A DNA stretch of 64,000 bases from Mytilus californianus (taxonomy: Eukaryota > Mollusca > Bivalvia > Mytilida > Mytilidae): the NCBI RefSeq assembly GCF_021869535.1, contig NW_026262690.1, forward strand, positions 15,091,001 through 15,155,000. Direction: 5' to 3'. Below, piece after piece: positions 51,477-62,369 of the stretch. Position numbers and translations under genes: made by a program. Each line of letters opens with the position of its first letter. The stretch's first letter is position 1. The notes under the pieces are model-generated. The model saw nothing but the letters and a program-made list of their open reading frames with translations. It did not search any database and had not been told where the DNA came from.

Positions 51477-52635
51477 AGGTCTTTCCACAGCAATTTTTAA
51501 ATCTTGAAAAGAAGCTAGTTCGTGTTTACTCAAAGTTAGAATTGGCATCTTATCATCAGTTTCTTCATACTGATGCGATAAATAAGTGGTTTCTATATAC
51601 TTTTGAGTGAAATAAGGGAGATAATTAGCTACTTCCGGTGATGTAAATGTCACTTCCGGTCTCATATAATAGTTTCTTTCACACTGATTCCAAAAATATA
51701 TAGTGTCTATACTTTTGCTTGTAAACCAGGAGATAATTGGCCACTTCCGGTTTATCGAAAGTCATTTCTAGTCTTCAGTGATAAGTTAATGTATTAAAAT
51801 TACAAAATATATGGATTCCGAGTACTTTTCCATGAAGACAGTGCAAAAATGGCTACTTCCGGTTTTCTCAAGGTCACTTCCGGTTGTCATTTTTCAAGGT
51901 CATATATCATCCAACGTTTTGTAAAAGTGATATGGCTTTTTAATGAACCAATCTGAAGTAATAATCAATTAACCCTTATAATTGGACATTTCAGGGGCAC
52001 TAACTCCTATAAGATGCCATTAGATTGTTTCAGACCAAAAGTAACAATTCTTCATTACAATAAAGCAAACATTTTGCACTTGTTGTTTCATATATATCTT
52101 TAAAAGTGTTTGAGAAAATGCAAAAACAAGGAAAAGTCAAAATTGAGAACTTGACCTTGACCTTTGACCTTGACCTCATTTTCTCAGTTAGGACCTGGGG
52201 ACCTCAAATAAAAAGATTCCAGGGTTATACGATTAACGGTCTACGAGTTCAAAAAACATACCGACAAATTTATTTGGTAAAGGTAGATAACTCCTTTAAA
52301 ATTTCATCGAATCGCTTCAATCCAAATTTGCCAAAAAATTCCCGAGGATGTAACTAACAATTTAGAAAAAGAGTTTTGCCGATATCTTTTTTTGTTATGA
52401 AGGAGATGCACACACTTGATAAACAGTGAATAGGGAGATAACTCTTACAAAGAAAATCGTTCGGCTTAGAATGGGTGAAAATAAAAAGCGCATTAACTGT
52501 ATGATACTATATAAGAAATATCTTGGCAACATATTGGCAAACAAAAATTTTACGTGATAACAAAATTTGGTGGAAGAAACAAATAATAATCAGAACAAAT
52601 ACAATAGGTCTTTCCACAGAAAAGTGGAAAGACCT
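51477..52635. mobile_element. 1.16-kb element with 12-bp terminal inverted repeats and ACTTCCGGT motifs
   Basis: The left end aggtctttccac (51477-51488) is the exact inverse of the right end gtggaaagacct (52624-52635). An extra copy of the left motif at 52606-52617 makes a perfect 12-bp hairpin at the right end. Five or so acttccggt copies cluster in 51,630-51,890. It splits the minisatellite, which resumes beyond it. No transposase ORF was seen. Confidence 0.8.
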
Positions 52636-53040
52636 AATTAAAACCACTTCACCAGAAACAGTTCAATTAAAACCAATTAACCAGAAAGGTGACAATTAAA
52701 ACCAGTTAACCAGAAATATTACAATTAAAACCACTTAACCATGTTAACCAGAACAGTTGCAATTAAAACTAATTAACCAGAAAGGTGACAATTAAAACCA
52801 GCTAAGAGTGTATATAAAATCAACAAAAAGGGGTACGAGTAAAACCACCTGTTAACTAGAAAAGGGACTTTTAAAACCAGGTGATCAGAAAATGAACAAT
52901 TAAAATCAAACAAGAAAGGGTGCAATTAAAACAGGTAGAGCAATACAGTAGAGAATGCCAATGTAGTTCAACAAAAAGCTGCAATTAAAACTAGTCAACC
53001 ATAAATTGTGCATTTAAAACCAAAAGTAGTACAATTAAAA
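52636..53040 (+). repeat. 28-bp minisatellite, second segment
   Basis: Same unit type as before the inserted element (caattaaaaccagttaacca), more degenerate, merging into the 33-bp class. Confidence 0.88.
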
Positions 53041-54775
53041 ACCAACTGTTCACCATCAAGGGTTCAATCAAAACCAATTGTTCACTAGCAAGGATTCAAT
53101 TTTCAATAAAACCAACTGTTCACCATCAAGGGTACATTTTAAAACCAACTGTTTATCAGCAAGGGCATATTTAAAACCAACTGTTCACAGGCAAGGGGTG
53201 ATTTAAAACAAAATGTTCACCGGCAAGGGTACAATTTAAAACCAACTGTACACCAGCAATGGTACGATTTTATTAAACCAACTATTCACCAGCATTGGTA
53301 AGATTTAAAACCAACTGTTCAACAGCATTGGTAGGATTTAAAATCAACTGTTAACCAGCATTGGTAAGATTTAAAACAAACTGTTTACCAGCATTGATAA
53401 GATTTAAAACCAACTGTTAACCAGCATTGGTAAGATTAAAAACAAACTGTTCACCAGCATTGGTACAATTTCAAACCAACTGTTAACCAGCAAGGGTACA
53501 ATTTAAAACAGACTGTTCACTAGAAAGGATATAATTTAATAGCAACTGTCAGCCAGGAAGGGAACAATATAAAACCAACTGTTGATCGGCAAGGTGTAAT
53601 TCAAAACCAAATGTTCACCGACAAGGGAACAATTTAAAACCAACTGTTGATCGGCAAGGTGTAATTCAAAACCAAATGTTCACCGACAAGGGAACAATTT
53701 AAAACCAACTGTCGATCGGCAAGGTGTAATTCAAAACCAAATGTTCACCGACAAGGGTACAATTTAAAACCAACTGTTAACCAGCAAGGGTGCAATTTAA
53801 AACAGACTGTTCACTAGGAAGGATATAATTTAATAGCAACTGTCAGCCAGGAAGGGAACAATATAAAACCAACTGTTGATCGGCAAGGTGTAATTCAAAA
53901 CCAAATGTTCACCGACAAGGGAACAATTTAAAACCAACTGTTGATCGGCAAGGTGTAATTCAAAACCAAATGTTCACCGACAAGGGAACAATTTAAAACC
54001 AACTGTCGATCGGCAAGGTGTAATTCAAAACCAAATGTTCACCGACAAGGGTACAATTTCAACCAACTGTTCACAAGCATTGGTAAAATTTAAAACAAAG
54101 TCTGTTCTCTAGGAAGGGTATTATTTAAAAGCACTTGTTCACCATCATGGATACAAGTTAATATCAACAGTATGTTCACCAGCAAGGGTACAATTTAAAA
54201 CCAATTGTTCACCAGCAAGGGTACTATTCAAAACCCAACTGCTCACAGGAAAGGGTACAATTCTAAATTAACTGTTCAACAGTATTGGTAAAATCTTAAA
54301 CCAACTGTTAACCAACAAGGGAACAATTTAAAACCAACTGTTAACCCAACAAGGATTCAATTTAAAACCAACTGTTAACCAACAAGGGTACAATTTAAAA
54401 CCAACAGTCTGTTTGCAGGAAGGGTATAATCTATAACCAACTGTTCACCATCATGGATACAAGTTAATACCAACAGTCTGTTCACCAGTAAGTGTACAAT
54501 TTAAAACAACTCCACCAGCAAGGGTACAATTTAAAACCAACTGTTAACCAACAAGAGTACAATTTAAAACCAACTGTTAACCAACAAGGGTACAATTTAA
54601 AACCAACTGTTAACCCAACAAGGATTCAATTTAAAACCAACGGTTAACCAACAAGGGTACAATTTAAAACCAACAGTCTGTTAGCAGGAAGGGTATAATC
54701 TAAAACCAACTGTTCACCATCATGGATACACGTTAATACCAACAGTGTGTTCACCAGTAAGTGTACAACTGTTTC
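53040..54775 (+). repeat. 33-bp minisatellite with 294-bp higher-order duplication
   Basis: Units carry aatttaaaaccaactgttca and ccagcaagggtac. Between 53,476 and 54,063 a 294-bp block is duplicated almost exactly (ccaactgttaaccagcaagg at 53,476 and 53,770). Inside it, units with gttgatcggcaaggtgtaat alternate with caaatgttcaccgacaaggg. Confidence 0.92.
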
Positions 54776-54807
54776 CCAGAAATAGCATAACTGTATTACG
54801 CAAATTT

Positions 54808-54960
54808 TTATTTTAGTTTGATAACCATAGGAGCCGGATTCAAATTCCGATGCACTTTATTAGTTAGATAAATAGCCTGCTTGATCTCTCCGTTAAAAAT
54901 CCGATCTTGATGAACAAGTACTCTTAATTTCCCTTTGTCGAAACCAAGCAGTTTTGGCAT
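54808..54960 (-). CDS. Possible small single-exon ORF, function unknown
   Basis: A minus-strand frame from MPKLLGFDKGKLRVLVHQ to the end APMVIKLK (50 residues; 65 if the upstream ATG at 55,003-55,005 is used). Codon use looks ordinary, and a TATATATATA run lies about 45 bp before the inner ATG. I do not recognise the product. The length is compatible with chance, so this is weak. Confidence 0.2.
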   Translation of the reverse strand: MPKLLGFDKGKLRVLVHQDRIFNGEIKQAIYLTNKVHRNLNPAPMVIKLK

Positions 54961-55009
54961 CCTGCTACGATTAATTTCTGTCCTGTTTTTGTTTTCATTG
55001 ACCATATAT

Positions 55010-56653
55010 ATATACTGAAATTTTCAATTGCATTCAATTGATAATTTTTGTTTTGTTTCCGGCGAGAGCCTGCATGTCGACGAGGCTTAACTCAAGGTGT
55101 ACTACTACCCGGCTGTGTGGAATGGTCAGTCCACCTCAGATTTATCCGGGGTTTTTTTTGCCAGGTTGCACGCACCTTTAAACCGCCTTATAGTATATAT
55201 GTTGATGTCGTGCAGATGGGCGTGGAAAAAGTAGATACCATTATGGAGTTCTTTCAAGACGACCCCCCCCCCCCCCAAAAAAAAAAAAAAATCAATGTTT
55301 ACATCTTATGTTTCCAAATCTTTAAACGTTCTTTATAAATCATTGTGGTTTAAGAACACCTATTCCATACTAAGCCTTATTCCGATTGCAGCTTTTCGTC
55401 TACGAAATATCTTGCTTCAGTGTGTCAATATGTTTGTCGCATGGTTGTTTGCTGGCTGTAAGAGCTGTCGAGATCATACTTTTTTGGATATCTTTTTAAG
55501 CTTATTCTTTAGGGAACTATTACTTATATTAAATATGGGATTTCAATACATAGTTTTCGAAATTTTCGTGACTTCCGCTTTTCCAGTGTATGAACTATGA
55601 ACTAATGAAGCAGAAACAATAGAACAGAAATCAAAGAAAATCTTCTTATAAAGGCAACAAAACAAATAGTTTATATTCATCAGTTATTTCGAAACAATCT
55701 TTCATTTTTGAGATAGTATCTGTTAAACTATGTTATTGAAATAACACATTCAAGTGCATATTGTCGTTTTCATAATTTATTTAAAAAGTTAAAATATTGA
55801 AGGTTCAAAAGTGAAAACAGGGGCGGATCCATGTCCGGGAAAAGAGGGGAGTGTAATTGTGCAAAACGATTAAAATGCAACCGACCATATGATTTGTAGC
55901 AACAACAAAAATTTCTGAAAAGAAGAGGGTTTATGTTTTCTAAAGATGTCTTTTTGTGAACATTACAACTAAAAAGTTATAAATGATAAATCCATATGCC
56001 GGAATAGGTCAAAGTTGGTAAACTTAGTTTAAAATATAAGATTTGAGGTGTTTAAGTTTGGACTAACTGACGGACGTACGAACAACAATATTCAAAATAG
56101 TATCCGTATTTGACGGATAGATAGCAGCAAATCATAATTTTTCTCAAAAACTCGGGACCAATTTTACAGTAAGCCACCTCTCTATCAACAAAGCTTGAGG
56201 AGTACTCCGATAGTGCAACTAATGGATGGTGTTTATAAATCTCCTAGGTAACGGGAAGCGCCGGTACAGTCCCCTGTCTTGTGAGTCTAAATAACAAATA
56301 GACTATGTTCAACACCAAAACCTAGCTAAACTTTCTGCAACTTTATTCAACCTCCCGCAGCCTGTGAGGTTTTCAATTAAAGCATTTATTGTACTTCTTT
56401 AGTCCAGTTGATATGACTGACTTATTGTGCAAGCGTTCCCGAGTTGGACCCTCGGTAGGTACAGTTGTAATTTAGGGAGGAAATCATGTTCTATTCAAGT
56501 TGTAGTTATAGAAATGGCTGCAATAACATTACACGTTTGGTGTATAAAGTCGATACAACTCGACTGTAAAAGATCGTCTCATATTCCTTCTACACCGTCG
56601 TATCTTTGTTTTTTATCTGGTATGTGGTGCATTGCTTTTGGACCAAAATAATC
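55010..56653. other. Intergenic stretch without a recognised gene
   Basis: Contains a 15-base C run followed by an A run (55,263-55,290), and a gggcggatccatgtccggg fragment at 55,826. Short ORFs are present but have no recognisable product. Confidence 0.5.
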
Positions 56654-57312
56654 TTTCATTTGCGCCACAACCCATATTCCAATTGCGCCAATATTACCAG
56701 TAAGTAGTATATACAATAGATATATATTGAAAAGAGACTCTAAATAATAATGTTAAAACATAGTGTTGATAGCATAATATAACATATTCATCATAAATCG
56801 CATTCATCAAAAATCCAAAATGAATGCATAGAACACTGATGAGTTTTTTTTTTAATGCTTAAATTTTACTTATTGATGGTTAAATCATAATTGACTGTAT
56901 CATTCAATATCGTTATAATGGTTTTGCTGTCCACATCCATTGTGATTCTGGCTTTGCAACTCTTTTGCGTAGATCTATACGTTTTGTCTCCGTTTTTCAA
57001 TACATTAGATATCCTAAATGTGAGGTCTTAAAAAAATTACAGACGTATTTCCTCCTCTGTTTGTCTCCGAATGAATTATGTTCATTTTGTCACCTCGAAC
57101 TTGTGAACACTATACAATTTTATACCTTTTTAAAAGTAACTCCTAGTTTTGTATGAGAAATGAGTATGAACGCACTTACTTACATAATGGGGGAAACTCT
57201 ACAACATTTCTTATACGAGCCTCGTTTTCACGATACAACTTATATTAAATTTAACTTATATTATACCTATTAATTGGCGCAAATAAAATACAATCCTGTG
57301 GCGCAAATGAAA
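56654..57312. mobile_element. 659-bp element with 16-bp terminal inverted repeats and GGCGCAA subterminal motifs
   Basis: Tttcatttgcgccaca (56654-56669) is the exact inverse of tgtggcgcaaatgaaa (57297-57312). A second TTGCGCC/GGCGCAA lies about 22-25 bp inside each end (56,683 and 57,274), which suggests paired recognition sites at each terminus. No transposase was seen. Target duplication is not clear. Confidence 0.75.
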
Positions 57313-57843
57313 TGCTGTGTTTTTTAAAAATTGTTGCAAAAGCAATGCGCCCATTGTATGACCAGATGCGGATCCATGAGTTTGAAAAGGGGGTCACCAA
57401 GGCAACATCAGGAGTGGGACTTGTAAAAAAGTCTATGCATTACCCCAGCGGCGGATCCTGGGTCCGAGGAAAGGAACAGGGTATAATCCTGGAAAATGTT
57501 AAAAAGATTGCCGAGCGTAGGAATGCGATTTTTTTTAACATTTTTTGCCAAAAAAAGCGAAATTTTTCGAGTCACAGGTCATACGAACTCCAACCCCCCC
57601 CTTTGAATCCGCCACCGTATTAAATGTGTAGGGAGGACGGGATCCCCGTAAATCCCCTAAATCAGCCTCTAAATTGGCTGCCCAATAAGACAACTATCCA
57701 CTAAGGATCATAGGACAAGGATATAGACAAACAACTAGTGGCGACTGTCAAATGAAGAAGGAACGTAATGTTGTTAAATGTAAGTCAGAAAGACAAAAAA
57801 AAGGAGAAAAAACATACAAAGAGCAACACAGAAAATAAATGCC
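57313..57843. other. Intergenic repeats near the peptide gene 3' end
   Basis: Has gcggatcc-tg fragments (57,366; 57,454) typical of one dispersed repeat, and an R1 fragment at about 57,670-57,770 (gacaactatccactaaggat). The 103-aa ORF in 57,312-57,623 appears repeat-derived. Confidence 0.5.
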
Positions 57844-57853
57844 TTTTCATATA

Positions 57854-57859
57854 TTTATT
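57854..57859 (-). terminator. Poly(A) signal AATAAA of the peptide gene
   Basis: AATAAA on the - strand, 37 bp beyond the stop codon, giving a short 3'UTR. Confidence 0.65.
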
Positions 57860-57895
57860 AATAATATTTTCGTTTTGACTGCATTATAGAATCTT

Positions 57896-58147
57896 TTACT
57901 GATTTTCCTCCAGGTCAAATTCGAGGTCAGAAAACAGGTCACGTTTGTTGCACTTCTTTTTACACTTTCTTTCCGCGTCATCACAGTTGTTGAAACATTT
58001 TTTCTTCTTATCATGGTTATTAGGATGGTTTTTTCTGCATTCTTTCGTACACTTATCGTCCTTGTTTTCACATTTCTTCCTGCAGCTTTGTGCTTCAGCG
58101 GTTATTAGCAATACCGCTACAATTAGAACCACTACAAATACTTTAGT
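57896..58147 (-). CDS. Peptide precursor, coding exon 2
   Basis: Encodes residues 3-85 and the TAA stop at 57,896-57,898. It opens with TKVFVVV in phase 0. The open frame alone has no ATG in front of the signal segment, which is why an upstream exon is needed. All eight cysteines and the acidic tail are here. Confidence 0.8.
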   Translation of the reverse strand, partial: TKVFVVVLIVAVLLITAEAQSCRKKCENKDDKCTKECRKNHPNNHDKKKKCFNNCDDAERKCKKKCNKRDLFSDLEFDLEENQ

Positions 58148-60604
58148 CTACAAATAGAAAACAAGTAGGCACATAGAATAATTAGTGAATTCAATACAAG
58201 TTACTTTCTATTTAAAAAAAAAAAAGAAAAGCAAAATGTGAACACATGAACGCTTCACGCGAGTTGAATATTTAATTTGCTCTACATTTCTGAAACTAAA
58301 ACTGACACAAGTACACAATAATACTTATTATCTCAGTTGGTGAATATTTGCCCATATTTATAGAGCCCAGAGAAATAATGTGAAATTACCAAAATAAGAG
58401 AGCAGTTTACCATAAATATGATTATTGTTTGCTCCAAAATTATATTTTAATACATGTAAAGGATAATTTATTATATTATCATTGTGAATGTATACCAAAA
58501 AATAGTTGTAAAAAAGATTTTTTTTAAACCATAAAGAGACAAAAAACCAAGGGTTTTTAATTTTGTTGTCTATTCTACGACGAAACTCTCTCTATATCTC
58601 TCTCGATATATAGATAAAAGCAATATTTTAAGTTCAAATAAAAAGGTCAACATAACTACAATTTGAAAATTTCCGGATAATATGTACAAACGCAATCTCA
58701 CGAAGAAAATTATTTTTGAGAATCTCGCACACCAAAAACAATAACAATAAAAAGTACGTTTGAAATGCTATCAGCTATAGTCACCATAAATATATACAGC
58801 ATTAATTATATGTATACACATCAACAAATTTTGAAATTTAAGATGTTTCCACTTAAGTCTTTAAGGAATACTCATTATGAATTTAGAAACTGTAACGGGA
58901 CTAAAGAGTTAATGATCTGAGACAATATGTCTCATAAACGAAATGTTATTATATCTTTATATGTGAAAAGTAATACATAGCCTTATTTCCACCAGAAATC
59001 ATCTTTTAAAAGACTTTTTTAAAAATACTCGATAATATATGCTAAAACCCATCAATATTAAAGTTTTCAGTCATATTTAAAAGTTATGAAATAGAGAATG
59101 GAAACGAGGAATGTGTCAAAGAGACAACAACCCGACCAAAGAGCAGAAAACAGCCAAAGGCCACCAATGGGTCTGCAAGGTAGCGAGAAAATTCCGCACA
59201 TGTAGGCGTTCTTCATCTGGCCCCTAAACAATAATGTATACTAGTTCAGCGAAATGGTCGCCACACTAAACTCCGGAACATACAAATGAACCAAAATTTA
59301 AAAAGAAACGCATCATGACTAACAAAGGCTAGAGGTTTCTGACTTGGGATAGGCGCAAACATGCTTATTATCTGACAACAGAATAAAAAAAAACACTTGG
59401 GAAAATAATTTTGGACAGGGCACATCTATTGCTTTTAACATCTAAAAGTCCCTTTTTATTTTGATTCGTGGAACACAAGATCAAAATAAAACAAAAAATC
59501 AAATAAAACGTAACCACTTATCTTAAAATAAATTACAGAACATAAAATACACACAAAACAACAGGATTATATAATACCGTATCAAAACTGCTCTCAATTC
59601 CTTAAAACAAGTCTATAGCAACACGTATTCAATAGTAAGAGTAAGTGTTAACAAAACCGATCAAGAACACAAAACAACAGGACCATATAATACCGTACAA
59701 AAACTGCTCTCAATTCCTGATAACAAGTCTAACGTCACAGTACCCAAATTGCACCGAGTACCCAAATTGCACCTATTTAGCAAAAAAAAAAAAAAAGCAG
59801 CGGAAATCTTACAAGATTAAACAAGACTAAACAATTTGTATTTTTATGATTTGACATTATGCACGTCATCCAACATAGCTAGATTTATGTAAATATGCAC
59901 AAAACTTTAATTGTATATATCATCAGATGAAGTATTCACTTGAAAAAGTAAAATCTACGGAAACGTCGCCATGCGACGTCCACAAAAAGTCATCTTTTAA
60001 AAATTAGCTAATAAAACATGTTACAAGCATCCATTTTTTAAAAATGAATAGTAAACATGGGCTAATGTCGAATTGTTCTAAATATTTGACGAAATGAAAC
60101 AAAACATCTGTTATTCGATTTTTAAGAATATGAATTTAAGCATGAATGCAATTTGGGTACTCCTCATTACAGAATCATGGATCGTTTGGAGGTCGGTTCA
60201 AACCATTTTTCTATGATTCAATATGGATTCAAAATTAAATTGGCGGAACTATATAGTATCAAAATAAGGATACATCTACAAAATAAACTCAGAATGGAAA
60301 CTTTTGTCTTGATCAAAAATAAGCGTAGGTGAAAAAGCTGTCAAGATAGGTGCATTTTGGGTACCCTCACATTATAGCAACAGTATTCAACAGTAAGGGT
60401 AAGTGTTGACAAAACGATTAATAACACAAAACAAATTTTAATTTAAACAACGAACAGATAAGAAATATTTCAGACGCAAAGCAAATATTTTCAAACTTTA
60501 GTGTTCGTAATTCATATATATGAAATTCATTTAAGACACAAAACTTAAAAGAAATGATTTTATGTTGATCATATTAATATAATTAAAATAAAAATTACCT
60601 GCAT
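57896..60604 (-). CDS. Secreted lysine-rich eight-cysteine peptide precursor, two exons
   Basis: An 85-residue precursor: coding exon 1 is 60,604-60,599 (Met-Gln) and coding exon 2 is 58,147-57,896. The intron (60,598-58,148) has GT-AG ends (gtaatt; atttgtag). A hydrophobic signal segment (VFVVVLIVAVLLITAEA, about residues 5-21) precedes a basic core with eight Cys: CX3C-X6-CX3C, X13, CX3C-X6-CX3C. The core ends NKR, a possible dibasic cleavage site, before an acidic tail (DLFSDLEFDLEENQ). Signal, cationic Cys core and anionic C-terminal piece is the layout of mytilin/myticin-type precursors, but the Cys spacing differs. Function is unknown; host-defence is inference. The two-codon first exon is supported by a TATA box upstream and by in-frame joining. 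Confidence 0.72.
59095..59360 (+). repeat. Dispersed repeat R2 copy (intron of the peptide gene)
   Basis: Contains gagaatggaaacgaggaatg, tcaaagagacaacaacccga, ccaaagagcagaaaacagcc and tatactagttcagcgaaatg. Its end (ctgacttgggataggcgcaa) resembles the end of R1, suggesting a shared module. Confidence 0.88.
59555..59731 (+). repeat. About 110-bp tandem duplication, with a third partial copy at 60,373-60,430
   Basis: Acacaaaacaacaggattat, ataccgtatcaaaactgctc and tcaattccttaaaacaagtc recur about 110 bp apart. The end of the second copy is interrupted by the element at 59,732, and the continuation (tatagcaacagtattcaaca) resumes at 60,375. Confidence 0.88.
59732..60372. mobile_element. 641-bp non-coding element flanked by TA, empty site preserved nearby
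   Basis: The ends are imperfect 24-bp inverted repeats with core gtacccaaa-tgcacc. The flanking sequence is aagtc-TA-element-TA-tagcaac, while the neighbouring repeat copy at about 59,610 reads aagtctatagcaac without an insert. A TA duplication points to a Tc1/mariner-type non-autonomous element. The left end motif is doubled, and an internal right-end-like motif lies at 60,147. Confidence 0.85.
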
Positions 60605-60630
60605 ATCTGCCTGTTTGTAGAATTTGTCCC
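60599..60630 (-). CDS. Peptide precursor, exon 1 (5'UTR and first two codons)
   Basis: The coding part is only ATG CAG (60,604-60,599), directly followed by donor gtaatt. The transcript start is placed near 60,625-60,630 from the TATA box position, so that boundary is approximate. Confidence 0.65.
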
Positions 60631-60650
60631 TCAATCAAATCTGAAGCCTG

Positions 60651-60657
60651 TTTTATA
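60651..60657 (-). promoter_or_regulatory. TATA box of the peptide gene
   Basis: TATAAAA on the - strand, about 47 bp before the ATG, leaving room for a 20-25-nt leader. Confidence 0.65.
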
Positions 60658-60951
60658 GATCATTAGTTATCGCCTAAAGATCATTAAAATTTTTAACTAC
60701 TGAATTTTCAATAAAGGAATAATTATGTTTGATGTTATCATACAATCGAATATTAAATATTTCACTTCTTATGATTGCTCGCTTCACATATGTTTGTAAA
60801 AGAGGGACGAAAGATAAATGATAGACTTATTGTCGTCAACTGATTCTCGCCAACAGTTTAATATCATTGTGAATTATGATTGGTCAGCACACAAATGTAT
60901 GTCTAGGTGTGCCATAGTATAGCAAACCGTTATTATATTTATTCCATTTTC

Positions 60952-61202
60952 AAGATATATTATAAAGTTGATAATATATCTTAAAAACTAAATAAGATAT
61001 TTGATAAATCAATCATATAAGATATCTTGTGTAGCTTATAAGATATCTTATAACGTTAATAAGATATCTTATAATGTTAATAAGATATCTCATAAAGTAA
61101 ATAAAATATTTTGTAAACTTTTAAATATATCTTAAAAACTTTACAAGATATCTTGTTTAAAGCTATATAAGATATCTTATTTAGTTTAAAAGATATCTTA
61201 TA
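60952..61202. repeat. Array of the palindrome AAGATATCTT
   Basis: Six exact copies of AAGATATCTT and several one- or two-base variants lie in 250 bp, separated by short AT-rich spacers (cttataagatatcttataac and similar). Each unit is its own reverse complement, so the stretch can form multiple hairpins. It is about 300 bp upstream of the peptide gene promoter. Confidence 0.9.
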
Positions 61203-62074
61203 GGCCCTCTCGCTAGGGTATATGATGGTCCTAAGAGCCTTCTTTTAAAGAATATAGGATTGCAAAAGGTTATTTTCCAGTTCAAACGGAGATATATACT
61301 ACGCGTTGGGTATTTTCTTTTCAAGGATTATACCGTCAATCAGCAGGTTTTCGGTACTTTTGTTTAGCACATAATTCCTATTTAAAATCACTATAACAAT
61401 TTCTTGCCTTTATGGTATTTATGTTTCCTACTACACTATTACACTATTACCAGTGTTCAAATTCAATTTTAAGTATTGATACCCTGTCCTGTCAGTTATA
61501 TGCTCACTTTCCTTTAAAATATTATGAAAATTCCTTTCTAAATCATCTTCTACACACAGGCAGAGATAGCCTCAACTAGATTTGGCACTAGTTTTTTTCT
61601 CATTTTTGTTCTTAATGCTCTTCGTTATTTATTTGGCCTTCTTACTGTCTCAAGCGTCAGTGATGAGTCTAAGGTAGACGAAACTAGCATTTGGTGTAAT
61701 ATATAATGCATGACAAACGTAGTCGTCTCCCACCCTATCCACCATATCCACCCAATGCTGTCAGCTTTGTGGAGATCAAGGGTATATGTGATAAAGAGCA
61801 TAGTTGAAGCAATTTCTACCTCTACCTTAGTAACTTTGGTCAAGGTGGGGAATCTCTATGTATGGAGACTAAGAAACGGATAGCAAAACGATAATAAGCT
61901 AAAATATATCCGTCTTTGACGGACAAAAATCAGTAGAACATGATTTAATCATACAAAATTTCCAATGTACTAACATGTACTCGCTCCAACAATAAGCTAA
62001 ATGATTACTCCAATTGCACAACTAAAGTGTCATGTTTATATAAATCTTAATAATTTGGTCTCTTGTAGATAGAA
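61203..62074. other. Intergenic, no gene recognised
   Basis: Around 61,660 the stretch gtcagtgatgagtctaaggt then agacgaaactagcatttggt looks like a dispersed repeat piece. Otherwise AT-rich, with only short chance ORFs. Confidence 0.5.
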
Positions 62075-62270
62075 CAGAGGATGGAAACGGGACGTGTGTC
62101 AAAGAGACAACAACCCGACCAAAGAGCAGAAAACAGCTGAATGCCACCAATAGGTCTCCAGCTCAGCGAGAAAATTCCCAACCTATGAGGCGGACTTTAG
62201 CTGCCCTCTAAACAATAATATATACTAGTTCAGTGAAATGGACACCACGCTGCTGTCTCCTTGTTAATCA
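62075..62270 (+). repeat. Dispersed repeat R2 copy
   Basis: Contains ggatggaaacgggacgtgtg, tcaaagagacaacaacccga, ccaaagagcagaaaacagct and tatactagttcagtgaaatg, co-linear with the copy at 59,095. Confidence 0.9.
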
Positions 62271-62369
62271 TACCATATCTCCTTTGGCGGTAAATACAGT
62301 CAAGGGAAATTATTCCTACATATTAAAAGTGTAAACCGTTTTGAACATAAGTGGAATTTTAATATGCAT

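Noticed and set aside
55263..55290. Poly-C followed by poly-A run as a retrotransposed tail
   Set aside because: No upstream coding or target duplication; a homopolymer or assembly effect is simpler.
55048..55338. 96-aa plus-strand ORF
   Set aside because: It runs through a C/A homopolymer that supplies PPPP/KKKK, has no recognisable domain and no promoter or splice context.
57312..57623. 103-aa plus-strand ORF
   Set aside because: It starts at the end of a transposon-like element and continues through gcggatcc repeat fragments; low-complexity end.
61625..61843. 72-aa minus-strand ORF
   Set aside because: Overlaps a dispersed-repeat piece and shows no domain or gene signals.
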